NCBI RefSeq assembly: GCF_003254395.2
Contig: NC_037638.1
Location: forward strand, 6,683,001-6,747,000
DNA length: 64,000 nt
Direction: 5' to 3'
Source: Apis mellifera
Lineage: Eukaryota; Arthropoda; Insecta; Hymenoptera; Apidae
Below, piece after piece: positions 53,082 to 64,000 of the stretch; the first letter of the stretch is position 1, and each line of letters opens with the position of its first letter. The notes under the pieces are model-generated. The model had not been told where the DNA came from. It was given only the letters and a program-made list of their open reading frames with translations, and did not search any database. A program made the position numbers and the translations under genes.

Positions 53082-53789
53082 GGCGTATTAAAATTAGAAA
53101 AACTTTGAATCGCTATAACTCCGAACTTAGTTGCTTCTTGTGAACGAATGAACGATCATCAGAAGCGTGAAATTTTACTCTTTAAAACGGTTCTCGATTT
53201 ATTCCAATGCAATTTTTGGTTCTTGAGATATCGTCGTGTAAAGAGAATGGTAATTTTTTTAATCCGCGGAGCTCTGGCTTCACTAACCTATCCCAAACTT
53301 CTGTGTTTCTTCAAGTGGAAGAAATATGCATTTCCAGGAAAAAATGTAGATCACTAAGTTGCGTGGATCCATTCGTACCTTAAGCATTGTCTCAAGTATT
53401 ATGGACTCTTTGAATTCTTATATCTTGGTAACCGATTGAAATATCGGGATAAAACAAAGAAAGGAACACCATTGGCACGATTTTCTCTGTTTTTTTGAAT
53501 GTGTCTTAATGACATATATATTTTTTTATATACTATAATTGAATAATTTAATACATTTTAATCGTATAAAAGTTTAATAACTAGATAAATGGATCTATAA
53601 ATAGTATACCAGAGATAAAAATTTTATAAATTTGAGATAGTTTCTCAACAGATACTGCGATTAATTTTTAATTTTTTATCGTGATAATTGTAAGGAAGTA
53701 GATGATATCTTGAGTTGGGAGGATTATCGCGTTAATTGCCATAATTTAGAGAACCTATTTCGAGAGTGCAGTTATCTTAAGATGCACAG

Positions 53790-53814
53790 AATATATATAT
53801 ATATATATATATAT
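53790..53814. repeat. (AT)n microsatellite
   Basis: Perfect AT alternation of about 25 bases. Confidence 0.9.
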
Positions 53815-55182
53815 TAAAACAACTTTGTGACTCGATTAATTACACGATTACAAAGTAAGATACATTGATACAAGATGGAAATGAATTTTGCGATATTCAA
53901 AATGACGAAATACGAAAAAAGTAGGGGATATCGAGTTTTGAATTTTATTTTAAAATTCAAGATCAAATTTCGAGCTTCTCTTTAATATTAATCTCGCATA
54001 ATTTCTGAATAAATTATTCAAAATGCGTGATTTTCATTGTATCATAATTTTGAAATGAAAACCCAAATATTTTGTGATCATAATCATAAAGAAAGTCTCG
54101 TCTCGATAGCCCAGTAATCCAATACTGGTTTCGTGGAAATCTAATATGGAATTTGAGGTACGGCCTCGACAAAGAGGTGTTGTTTCATGATCATAGAAGG
54201 TCGATATCCCATTGCTTCGATTTTACTTGAAAGGGAAATTCTCCATATGGTATATCGTATACGTGCAAGTCCTTCTCTGTTTCGACGTAATTATCTTATA
54301 ATACCCTATATTATTATCCTAATGATTTATCATTCGACAAAAATTTAATTTTTTTTAATTAAATTTTAATCAATATAATAACATTTTTATGACTGAATGG
54401 TCAACAAATTTTGAAATTCATAATTTTCAATTGATTCAAACGTGATTAAAAGTGATTTTTCTTAATCGTATAAACGAGCTAATGGCTAAAAATAAAACGC
54501 TTCTGTTATAAGCGCCTTTCCACCGCATGAATTGCAAAACTTGTATAGAGATATATAGCGGACGTCCCAGTTCGGCGGGACTATCTAAATGTCTCGATGA
54601 TAAAACGGTTAGAATCGATAATGCATATGAATTGGCTCGCTTATAAATAAATCCTTTTTCCCATGACCCCAACCTGTTATTCCTTGATAATTAACGTCGC
54701 GACGATTGATTAATTTGCCGTTTGGCGTCTCATGAATTTCCAATGATTGCAAAATAAAGAGACTTAATCGAATCTATCCTTCTCATCGTATTTCGATTTC
54801 GATTTTTATTTCGTACAAGAATCGATCGATGTATAATTTAATCAAATGATTTCTGAAATTTATAATTTCAAGCAACTTTTTTTTTTGTTGCGAATATTAA
54901 CGAGTTATTAAAGAAACACGCTTTGCCAATCACAGAGCGGTAGCGTTGGGTATGAACCACTATCGAGTCGAACGAACAAGTGGAAGCAAATGCGTTAAAT
55001 AATTATTGGAAAAAGTTTATATCGAATAATTATACGAATATATATTATTATTAAATTAATTAACTTGTTGCTTCGACCTGATTTAATAACGTAGAGTAAT
55101 TTTTATAAATTCCTCAATATGTGTGAAAATATTCGTACAATGTTTCCATTTTACTACGAAAATAACACGAAATTACTTTCAG

Positions 55183-55273
55183 GTTCATGGTGGTATTGGT
55201 GTGCCTCATATTTAGCGTTTTGTCGACCATAGAGCAATACAGTAACTTCGCAAACGAGACCCTCTTTTGGATG
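55183..55273 (+). CDS. KCNQ: KCNQ channel, exon for most of S1 and the S1-S2 loop
   Basis: Acceptor ACTTTCAG/GTTCATG and donor TGGATG/GTGAGT. The first base completes a Val codon with the previous exon, and 30 full codons follow. They read the rest of S1 (FMVVLVCLIFSVLSTIEQY), the extracellular loop (SNFANET) and the start of S2 (LFWM). The S1 text is nearly that of KCNQ1. The loop contains an Asn-Glu-Thr glycosylation sequon. The exon ends in phase 0. Confidence 0.96.
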
Positions 55274-58200
55274 GTGAGTATTCCTTCATCGATTATTTTT
55301 AATCAATAAATCGACAATTATAAAACAATACGAATATTGGTTGAGTTTTTATTTTATATAATTTTGGCGAAGTAATAAATATACACGAATTGTGTATATT
55401 TCCAGCGATCCCTTCAACATCAAGGGATTCGTGGAAATGAAAGTTGACGTAGCCTTGTTACTGTTTGCCTTGTCAAACTTCCTCGAAATCATGCGAAATC
55501 ACACGCGCCTAAACACACCGCGCAAACAAAGCATCGTTTCGCGAGTAATTCGAGCGTAGCTTGTTCGAGATAACCGGATTTAATTAATTATAAGCGGGAT
55601 TATAAGCGGAAACTTGGTTCAAAGTTCGACGACTTTCGAGGAGGGAAAATCTCGAGGCCGTAAAGGCATTCAAACAAGAGCCACTCTTCTTCGAGAAATC
55701 ACAGGGAACGATCTCTCCTTTATCCTATGTATCCTCCAAGCGAGGTGTTCCATCGGTCTTTTACGAACTTCTCGAGTAAACTGTGTGTGCTATTCTTTTA
55801 TCTCGGTAAGCCTATACACTATAGTTTCGTATAAGATGGTAGTCAAGGCCATTTAGCCACTTCCTTTCACTCTATCTATATTTTCTGCCGCGTCGCGTCG
55901 TTTTCACCGGTTATACGCGAAACTTATCGCTCTCTGTGTATCGTTTTAAATTTTCTCGCGTAGAAAATTTGGAAAAGGAAATATAAAATAATATAAAATA
56001 ATATATAAATAATATATAATATAAATAAATATAAAAATAATATATAATATATTATTTATAATAATATATAATATAAATATATATAAAAATAATATATAAT
56101 ATAAAATAATAATTGATATTTTTCAAATAGAATTATTTACGCGTGATACGCGTAATTAAAATATATCATTTGATGGTAATAATTGTATCATCCTGAAAAG
56201 CGAATTGTTTTATCGACGTGGAATTCGATTTTTATCTACAGATGGTAAAAAGTCGTGTGTAACGATTATTAGTTTTATCAATTAATACCGTTCGATTCTC
56301 TAAACTATAAATAAAACTTGCTCACTCGTGAGAGCAATTTCTTCGGGAAATCTTACATCATCGAAAATTAAAACGATTTTCCAACAATTAAAATACTCAA
56401 CGTGCCAAAATTCATTCGCCTCGAATAATATACGATCGTAGCGCAATTTCCATTGAAATCTTTCCACGCGTAATTGAAATTCCGGCAAGTTTTCGGTGCG
56501 TGTCCCGATCCCACGAAAACGTGGTCACGTTTCATCCATAAATCATTATGCAAATATCGTGGAATAAGGGCGGTGGAAGGATCGCCCGAAGGGATAGCCA
56601 GCCCTAAGTGAGGGGTCTTTCTGCCTGTAGAATACCTGTCCAAAGGCATATATTGCAAAACTATAGATCCTGTTTATGCGTCTAAGGTATACATCATAAA
56701 AAGCTAGGGACTTGACAAGTTGTCCCTAATGACAAGCCATTCCCTGGCTTCCTGTTCTCTTGATAAAAATAGACTCGAAAGGACGAATTTTTTGAATTTT
56801 TTTTTTACATAAAAAATATATTATTTCTATTGCTATTATTATAGATGGATTGTATATTTATATTACTTGATTAATTGATTAAATTCAAGATCGAATAACA
56901 TTTATCATAATTAATAATTTTTTCGAATAAAATTTCTTACAAAATTTAATTTTAAAATTCCAAATTATTAAATTATCTTATATTTCATTTTTATCCAAGC
57001 AAATCCTTCCAAAAAATCTTCGAATAATTTAAATCATTTTCGATGGTAATAATATTCGTTCTCAAATAAATCCATGGAGTTTCACAGATTGTCTTTAACA
57101 CCATTTTAACTTTATTATTCAGATGCGTTGTATCTCGAATATCAACGAATCGTTTATATATGTAATAAGAATGGTGGAAAAAAAGAAAAAAAAAAGAAAG
57201 AAATGTGAAAGTTTCACGAAACAAGAGAACATCGCGATTCTGTCATCGATGTCCCCATTTTTACAGGGCGTCGTGGCATTGCAATAAAGGTCGTAACAAT
57301 CGATATAGCATCTCTATATAACGTTGGAGCTCGTTGCACATTTATTTTAAGAACGGGGAACTAATGACTGCGCTACCCCAGAAAGTCATCAGGAAAATGC
57401 CTTTCTCGCCGTTATTATGATTATCGGCCGGTCGAGGCAATTTATTTCACATTTTTCTCGCTCATTTACCCGCGTACGTTTCTTTTTTTTTTTTTTTTAA
57501 CGTAATCGTTAAATTGATCGTTCGATTAAATATACTTGAGAATCGAATTTTTATACAACGGTTACGATTTCATTGCACGATTCGTGTATTTTCGCGAATT
57601 GAAGTGAAGTTGAGAATTATTCGAATTATTAAATTTAAACTCGCGTATATAATTTCACTTTTATGCGAATATTTATTTATTTCGCGTAAACAATACGAAT
57701 GAATATTTTATTATTATATTATTTCTTTCGATGTTAATTTTATTTGGATAATAATTGAATATTTAACTATATTCTAAATAAAGTAGATTGCAGATTTTTT
57801 TTTTTAAGCAAAATTAAATTTTTAACGAACACGAGTAAAAAAAGTGTCGTTTTTTTATTTCTCAAATATGATTGCGATTATATTTTTGATATTTTCTTCC
57901 AATTTTGCGGATTTAATGGGAATAAATGTGAAATTTATTTAAATTCGTGAGATATTGTCTTCAAACTTTATCACGAAACACATTTTAACGTGTATTTAAT
58001 ATTTTATCACGCGATGAAACAAAATGCAAATAATTATAAATATTGTTATAAATAAATAAAATTAACAACTTGAATTAATTATTTTTAAAATTTGATTAAA
58101 AGAAGATAAATTATCATAATTTATAATTCCAAAAATTTTGGAAATAATTTAAATTATTTATCGCGATGAAGATGAAAAAAAGTCCAGTGAAAAAAAAAAA

Positions 58201-59054
58201 AAAAATCACGTATTATAACTTTGGATCCGCATGAAATGCGGAGTTAGATATTTCTTCGAAAAGGTTAACCCTTTGAACCCGATGGGCTATTCAAACTGCT
58301 GTTAAAAAAGAGGTTTTTACGGTAACGTGGAGAATAAAGCGCCGTTCATATTGCATGAAAAGGGGAGGGAGGAAAAATCGTGAGTGGAACTTCAATTGAC
58401 AGAATGTACGGAATATGAATATACGAAATGAAGATGCGATTATTCCATAATATTCTTTATCCATTATTTTTTTAAAAATTATTTAAGCTAGATACGTGTT
58501 TTATGATTAGAAAGTTGGTATTCGTGTAATAATTAATAGCTTAATTTAAGCTCTTTTCAGACCGTTTAAAATTATGCCTTTTAAAAAAAAGAAAGAAAAA
58601 GAAAAATATTACTCGCCATTCATCGTTATCCATTATTTATTTCAAGAGAATTTTTATACAGCTGAAGTAAAAATAGAAGTCATAGAAAATAATTATTGTA
58701 TAAACATTTATTAATTATATTTTATATACATATTTGTAAAGTATCAGGAATTTTATTTGTAAAATTTTTATTTGTTATAAAATTTACACTGTAATATTAC
58801 ATAAGAATAATTTCTCTTGTTTATTTGAAAAAATTGGACTTGATTGTTTTATAACACAAAACATTGGGATCTTTTTTATAATATTCAATTATCATATATA
58901 TTTAACTAGAAATAACAGGATGGCAGGATGAGAAATACGAAAAATATGCATTTGCATATAAAAATTTAAGTTATTTAGAGAGAGAAAGAACGAAACGTAA
59001 AAAAAAAAAAAAAAAAATATTTTCATTTTAACATTTTCTTTTTTTCGTTCGCAG
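55274..59054 (+). other. KCNQ: KCNQ intron (3.8 kb), within S2
   Basis: GTGAGT donor and TTCGCAG acceptor. It contains an AT-rich ATAATATATAAAT-type low-complexity tract at 55979-56114, a possible hairpin at 56701-56750 and a GC-balanced patch at 57230-57430. No separate gene is supported. Confidence 0.6.
55979..56114. repeat. ATAATATATAAAT-type low-complexity repeat
   Basis: Short A/T units recur with shifting lengths over about 135 bp. Confidence 0.85.
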
Positions 59055-59181
59055 GAAATATGTCTGGTGGTGTTCTTCGGTGTGGAGTACTTGGTGAGAT
59101 TATGGAGCGCGGGTTGCAGATCGAAGTATATGGGCTGTTGCGGCAGGCTCCGCTTCATACGGAAACCGATTTGTATCATAG
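59055..59181 (+). CDS. KCNQ: KCNQ channel, S2 and S2-S3 linker exon
   Basis: Acceptor TCGCAG/GAAATATG and donor ATAG/GTGAGT. It encodes 42 codons plus one base. S2 reads EICLVVFFGVEYLVRLW and keeps both acidic residues that pair with S4 arginines in the family (equivalents of KCNQ1 E160 and E170). The linker AGCRSKYMGCCGRLRFIRKP keeps the basic residues linked to PIP2 binding in Kv7 channels. The exon ends at the start of S3 (ICII). Confidence 0.97.
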
Positions 59182-60059
59182 GTGAGTAGTGCGTTCCCGC
59201 TAATGCACGGCTGATCCCGGTTCAATTAGCTCCGTGCCCGAGGGTTAATCCGATATTCTCGTCCTCCGATTGTCATAGTCGAAATTAGAATTACCTCTTT
59301 GAAATTTCCCTCCGGTGTCAAAATTGTTTGTCCTTATTTGTCTGGTTAATGTCTTAGTAAAGTATCGTGTAATTTATTTCTGTATATTCTGATTAATATC
59401 GAGCGAAAATTTATATGAATTTTTTGAGATTAATATGAATTTCGTGAATTCTATTCTATTTATTTCTATTTATTTCGAAAAAAGAAATCGCGTTGAAGAA
59501 TTTTTTTACTCTTAAGAATTATTTTCTGTTGGATGGATATTGAGAGTTACCTTCAGAGGATCATTTACAATGTAAGATGCAGTTGGAAAAAATATTCGTA
59601 AGAGTAACTCGAAAAAGTTTTATTTTTAAATGTATTTACATTCGAGACAATGTTTAATATCATACTCTTTCTCAGTCTACTACGAATGCCCGAATGTAAC
59701 GAAAACAAACGTAGCTATCGTGCGATTACTATTATTTACTTTTGTGTTTCGCCTACTGTCTCGATTCGAAGAAGTCGTCGATAATAGACCGACCGAGCGT
59801 ATGTAAACAAATTCGAGACGTAATTCTAAATCGTACGCTCAGTCGTCGTCCGAACGCTTCCCTAAGCGTTACGATTAATATATAATATAATTGAGCGAAT
59901 TCTTTTTTACGTTTTACGAATCATAGTGTTTAAAAAAAGGATTATTGATATATATTTCGTTCTTTTATTACATTTGAAGATAAATACGAATTATTACGGA
60001 AAAGAGAAAGATAAGTATATTGATTTCATTTGTTTTTTCTTTCTTTTATCTTTGTTTAG
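59182..60059 (+). other. KCNQ: KCNQ intron (0.9 kb)
   Basis: GTGAGT donor and a TTTCTTTTATCTTTGTTTAG acceptor. I see nothing else of note in it. Confidence 0.85.
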
Positions 60060-60235
60060 ATTTAATCGTTGTGGTCGCCTCGATGGTGGTGCTGTCTGTA
60101 GGAAGCAACGGTCAAGTGTTTGCCACTTCTGCAATAAGAGGCATAAGATTTTTGCAAATATTACGAATGCTTCATGTCGATCGACAAGGTGGCACGTGGC
60201 GACTTCTCGGCTCTGTTGTTTTCATCCATCGTCAG
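60060..60235 (+). CDS. KCNQ: KCNQ channel, S3 and S4 voltage-sensor exon
   Basis: Two bases complete an Asp codon and 58 codons follow. S3 reads DLIVVVASMVVLSVG, with the conserved Asp at its start. S4 reads IRGIRFLQILRMLHVDR and matches the KCNQ1 pattern, including Gln where most Kv channels have a third arginine, and His further on. The S4-S5 linker GGTWRLLGSVVFIHRQ is the family's coupling and PIP2-contact segment. The donor is CGTCAG/GTATTT. Confidence 0.98.
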
Positions 60236-60356
60236 GTATTTTATTATTAACTTTATTAATCTTTATAAATCTATTTATTCATTTTATATATATAAAATAT
60301 TATACATGTATAGGTTAGGTTATATGCATAAGTTTATATCTATCAGATTTAAAGTA

Positions 60357-60398
<42 letters not shown>

Positions 60399-60469
60399 TA
60401 TTTTACAATAATTTCGATATTTTTTTATTTTAAATTTTTATAAATGAGAATATTTTCGATATTTTACAG
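60236..60469 (+). other. KCNQ: KCNQ short intron (234 bp) with (AT)n run
   Basis: It lies between S4-S5 linker and S5. An AT run occupies 60359-60396, about 70 bp before the TTTTACAG acceptor. AGGTTAGGTTAT occurs near 60311. Confidence 0.9.
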
Positions 60470-60610
60470 GAGTTGATTACGACATTATACATCGGGTTCC
60501 TAGGTCTCATTTTCAGCAGCTACTTTGTGTATCTTGCCGAAAAAGACGTAATAGGCCCCGATGGAAAAACAGATTTTTCCAGCTATGCCGATGCACTTTG
60601 GTGGGGCGTG
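60470..60610 (+). CDS. KCNQ: KCNQ channel, S5 and pore-helix exon
   Basis: 47 codons in phase 0, acceptor TTTTACAG/GAG and donor GGCGTG/GTGAGT. S5 reads ELITTLYIGFLGLIFSSYF, then VYLAEKD. The turret is short (VIGPDGKTDFSSY) and the pore helix begins with ADALWWGV. The Leu after ITT is the residue found in KCNQ1. KCNQ2 to KCNQ5 have the retigabine-binding Trp there. Confidence 0.98.
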
Positions 60611-62467
60611 GTGAGTGAAAATTCACTTTTTAATGCACGTTTATTATAGTAATTTGTTTTTTTTATTATTTAAATTTCGAATGTTTGTAAATTGAAATTT
60701 TTATTAGCGTAATTAGTAAAATATAAAAGTCTATAAATTCATTCTTTGAATGTATCAATCTACGTATCGCGTTACATTAATGTATCTATCTCAAAATTTT
60801 CGATTTTTGATGATGTTAAAATTACGGAATTTATTTTTTTCTTTTTCTAATTTATAATTGGTATTTCATTCGGAATTATTTATTTAAGGTATTTACGATT
60901 AATTTAAAGTTGAAATAAAAATTTAATTGTTAAATCAATTGATGAAATAATTGGAAGCCAATTATTTCGAGTAACTGGTACATTAATGTAGAATCGATAG
61001 GTAACATCGGAGTTCGATTGCCCGGATGATACAGTTAAATGAGAAGAAATATAAACGTTCCATTGAATAAAATGAATTTCGAACCATTTTTTTTTTTTCC
61101 AATCATCGTGATCGTCGATCGATTTTACGATTCTAATCTCGCCATTTTAAAAAATTCGATCGATTCGTAGTTTTATTTAAAGGAAACGAAATTAAATAAA
61201 AATTTAGAGAAAGACAAAATTATCCCCTCGAAAAAATATTTTCACGTGACACTTGAAATTTTATATTTAAATTCAAAGATATTTCTTTCGATAAGTTCGA
61301 ACATATCAAATTGCTTTTAAATATTTGCTTTGAAATATTTTCACTGATTGATCAGGCAAACATTCACAGACTTTCGTTTTAATTCACAAATATATTTCTC
61401 TCGTCGTTTTCATTGCGAGCAAAATTTTAATAAAGGAGAAAAATTATTATTTCATTTTTATTGTGGAGAGGAGGGGGATGTATTAACATGCTTAAATTCA
61501 CCATCCAAAAGATATTTGATCACCCTTTAAAATAGAATAATCTTTTAAAATTGAATCGAACAATTTTTTCTTTCTTTTCAACATCAAATACAACACTTTC
61601 AAACAAATACACTCTTTTTCGAAAGAGACGAACGACAAAGTATCTACTTTTTAATCTCTTTGTTAATCGAATCCTTGTATCAAAATTGTGTTTCATTTAT
61701 TTATTTCTCTTTTTTTTCGAAGAAGATTCGAAAAAAAATTGTTCTCCAAAAATGATCACTTTTTCAAACGAATAATAATAATTTCTATCTACACCAAATA
61801 TATCCTCTTCCTCCCTCCAAAAAAAAAAGCACTCACTCGAGTCCTCCACCAAACCACTCATACCGTATATATCCAATCCCATTCACTCGCCTTTATTTAA
61901 TAAGCCCGTCCATTGATACAATTTCTATTAACGCCAATAATTAATTCGGGGGCGGGGCGATTATATACTCTCCCTAACTGAAAACGAATCGAATCGAATC
62001 GAATCCCTACGAGCGTTGTTTGTCAAACGGCGGTCGCTAATCGCTCGGAAAATATATATCTGTATTTATAGCTAGCTCGTTGTCGAACGAGCGCCAAGGG
62101 ATCGATGATGGGGGGGAGAGCGAGCCGAGAGATTTAAATGCGGGCTTGATTAACGCCGCCTCGCGGATTCAACCGATTTCCATCCGATTTTCCGTGAGGT
62201 GGAGGGGGAAGAGGAGCAGAAGGAGGAGAAGAAGAGGGGGATTGGCTTCCCTCTTGGAATCGTTCCCGCGCTCTAACCCTATCCGGGGCGAGACAGACGC
62301 GACGGGGAATTGAAATTTTAATTAGGTTGTTTTTCAATTTGGCGTTAATTACCGGGACGCTCGACAGGAAAGAGGTTTTAATAAAATATTCGTCGGACGA
62401 TAGCGTGGTGGTTACTGTGGCCTCGAATTTGACGAGAAATTATTATTTTTTTTTTTTTTTATTTCGT

Positions 62468-62556
<89 letters not shown>

Positions 62557-62928
62557 TCTCTCTATCTCTATCTCTATCTCTCTATCTCTATCTATCTATC
62601 TATCTATATATCTCTATCTCTATCTCTATCTCTATCTTTCTTTCTCTCTCTGTCTCTCTCTCTCTTTCGTGTATTCGTGGTTACATGTTGTGTGTTGAAG
62701 CGGTGTGAGGTTTCTGATTGGTGATATTGGTTTTTTACGTACATGCGATTTTACGATTTCAGGATGCTATTTTTAGAATGCGGATATATCGTTGTTAATT
62801 TTTTTTTTTTTTTTTTTGATGGGAAATTTCGAAGATGTTCGCATTTTTTTTTTTAATTTTGCGAAATTAAATATTTCTGAATGAATGGATATGAAAAAAT
62901 TTTTTGCTCTTTTTTTTTCCTTTTCCAG
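60611..62928 (+). other. KCNQ: KCNQ intron (2.3 kb) with long CT tract
   Basis: GTGAGT donor and a TTTTCCTTTTCCAG acceptor. It contains a GC-richer patch at 62080-62310 and a long CT run at 62473-62665, plus thymine runs near 62797-62817 and 62845. A GAATC repeat lies near 61984-62003. No separate gene is supported. Confidence 0.75.
62473..62665. repeat. long (CT)n and TATC compound microsatellite
   Basis: A pure CT run of about 70 bases passes into mixed TCTATC and TCTC units to about 62665. It lies 260-450 bp before the pore exon, on the transcribed strand as pyrimidines. Confidence 0.95.
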
Positions 62929-63039
62929 ATTACCGTAACCACGATCGGATACGGTGATACCGTCCCACAAACGTGGATGGGAAAAATAGTCGCCTCGTGT
63001 TTCAGCGTATTCGCTATATCCTTTTTCGCACTTCCAGCC
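62929..63039 (+). CDS. KCNQ: KCNQ channel, selectivity filter and S6 exon
   Basis: 37 codons in phase 0. It reads ITVTTIGYGDTVPQTW, with the potassium filter TIGYGD, then S6 KIVASCFSVFAISFFALPA. The exon breaks inside the Kv7 PAG hinge (Pro-Ala here, Gly in the next exon). The donor is CCAGCC/GTAAGT. The position after GYGD is Thr, where KCNQ1 has Lys. Confidence 0.98.
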
Positions 63040-63886
63040 GTAAGTTATATAGAAATTTAAAAAATTTTATATTTATTTATTTATTATCCATTGGTGGAGA
63101 ATGAAAAAATTTCGTAATATTGAATATGAATAATATCGAATTTCATCTGGACGAAATGTACAAATATTTGATGCGCAACATATACTGTATTTATTCGTTA
63201 TTATATATACATTTAAATATTTGTAATAAGTAATACGCTTCAAAGATATTTTGCAAACAAACATAAAAATATTTGACCGTACAAATAACCGGATATATTT
63301 GTTCAATTGTGAATTTAATACAAGAATGAGGAAAATTAAAGATACCCTTTTTAATTTATTGATCGTAGGCTTTCTTTTTCTATCCTTTTCTTTAGTAAAC
63401 TTTATTTATTTATTTTCCAGAAAAACACCGGCTATTATTGGCATATAATAATAATATTAAATGTATACTTTTTTCTTTTTTATTATAAAGCCATCCACAT
63501 GTGCAATAGTCACCTTTTATACTTACCCATTTACTTATAATTTTTATATATAATTATTTTATTTATTTTATTTACAATTAAAAAAATTTTTCATTCTCCT
63601 TATCTTACACAAATTAAATAGAAAATTTATCACGAATATCCATTAATTTTAAATAAACTTAAATAAAAATATTAATATAATAAACTTATAAGTACAGTAA
63701 TATTATTATAATAATAACTCATAATAATATTAATAATAATAATAATATATAATAATAATAGTATTATAATAATTTATATATATAATATAATATAATTAAT
63801 ATAATAATAATTATATTAATATAAAATATAACAACCGCTGTATAGTACCACTATTATAAAAAAAAAATGTATCTATGAATTTCTAG
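63040..63886 (+). other. KCNQ: KCNQ intron (0.85 kb), AT-rich
   Basis: GTAAGT donor and a GAATTTCTAG acceptor. The part at 63706-63830 is a low-complexity ATA/TA repeat. I see no gene in it. Confidence 0.85.
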
Positions 63887-64000
63887 GGAATATTGGGCTC
63901 CGGTTTCGCGTTGAAGGTGCAGCAAAAGCAACGGCAGAAACACTTCAATAGGCAGATACCTGCCGCGGCAATGTTGATACAGTGCCTGTGGAGGTGTTAC
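63887..64000 (+). CDS. KCNQ: KCNQ channel, end of S6 and calmodulin-binding helix A (exon cut by window)
   Basis: 38 codons in phase 0, running to the window end. It reads GILGSGFALKVQQKQRQKHF, then NRQIPAAAMLIQCLWRCY. The RQKHF segment and the IQ-type motif (LIQxxWRCY) match helix A of KCNQ1, which binds calmodulin. The rest of the C-terminus, helices B to D and the stop codon lie beyond the window. Confidence 0.97.

Larger units (their letters stand above)
41851..55182 (+). other. KCNQ: KCNQ second long intron (13.3 kb), splitting S1
   Basis: Strong GTGAGT donor and TTACTTTCAG acceptor. No supported gene is nested inside. Points of note are a juxtaposed acceptor-donor at 42914, a strong orphan acceptor-like site (TTTCCTGTTGCAG) near 45184, TA runs at 52059-52101 and 53790-53814, a 16-bp palindrome at 53066-53081 and GC-balanced patches near 50930-51130, 51420-51700 and 54440-54740. 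The part at 46.2-49.3 kb is plain AT-rich DNA. Confidence 0.6.

Noticed and set aside
62327..62698. A 123-codon frame rich in Ser and Leu
   Set aside because: It is the translation of the CT and TATC microsatellite inside a channel intron.
1..64000. tRNA, rRNA or known microRNA genes
   Set aside because: Reading both strands I found no cloverleaf with a TTCRANNC arm, no rRNA core sequence and no microRNA seed and hairpin that I recognise. A covariance-model search would be decisive.
1..64000. Transposase, reverse transcriptase, CRISPR array or bacterial-type system
   Set aside because: No frame carries mariner, piggyBac or RT motifs, and the regular repeats are tandem without unique spacers. 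The sequence is a eukaryotic nuclear locus.

Overview
The window looks like nuclear DNA of a bee, most likely an Apis species. It is very AT-rich, with GC-richer exons and islands, abundant microsatellites and minisatellites, short scattered TTAGG-like motifs, and spliceosomal GT..AG introns. The only protein gene I can support is on the + strand. It is a voltage-gated potassium channel of the KCNQ (Kv7) family, closest in recognisable motifs to the KCNQ1 type. The species call is an inference from composition and repeat style.

Layout. Positions 1-26.8 kb contain no convincing coding sequence. They hold AT-rich DNA with a 260-bp tandem duplication (1083-1570), a long inverted-repeat element (5727-6643), a GC-richer island (7120-7690), a 45-bp minisatellite (7805-8815), a degenerate 160-180 bp tandem repeat (9531-10535), scattered CAAGTAG-type repeats (11.7-12.7 kb and elsewhere), a 120-bp tandem array (14760-15225) and a possible TATA promoter near 18994. 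From 26.8 to 30.3 kb the GC content rises, with hairpins, GT-rich runs and donor-like sites. This is the best candidate for a promoter or 5' UTR zone of the channel gene.

The channel gene runs from a probable first coding exon (30371-30680) to the window end and continues beyond it. I place eight exons: 30371-30680, 41292-41850, 55183-55273, 59055-59181, 60060-60235, 60470-60610, 62929-63039 and 63887-64000 (cut by the window). Their phases join without a break and give 1629 nt, or 543 codons. They cover a variable N-terminus, S1 to S6 with the voltage sensor and the TIGYGD filter, and the start of the calmodulin-binding helix A. The two 5' introns are long (10.6 and 13.3 kb) and those between the membrane exons are short. 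The end of the C-terminus, the polyadenylation site and the true transcription start are not in view or cannot be fixed from sequence alone.

No tRNA, rRNA, transposase, reverse transcriptase, CRISPR or prokaryotic-type system was found.
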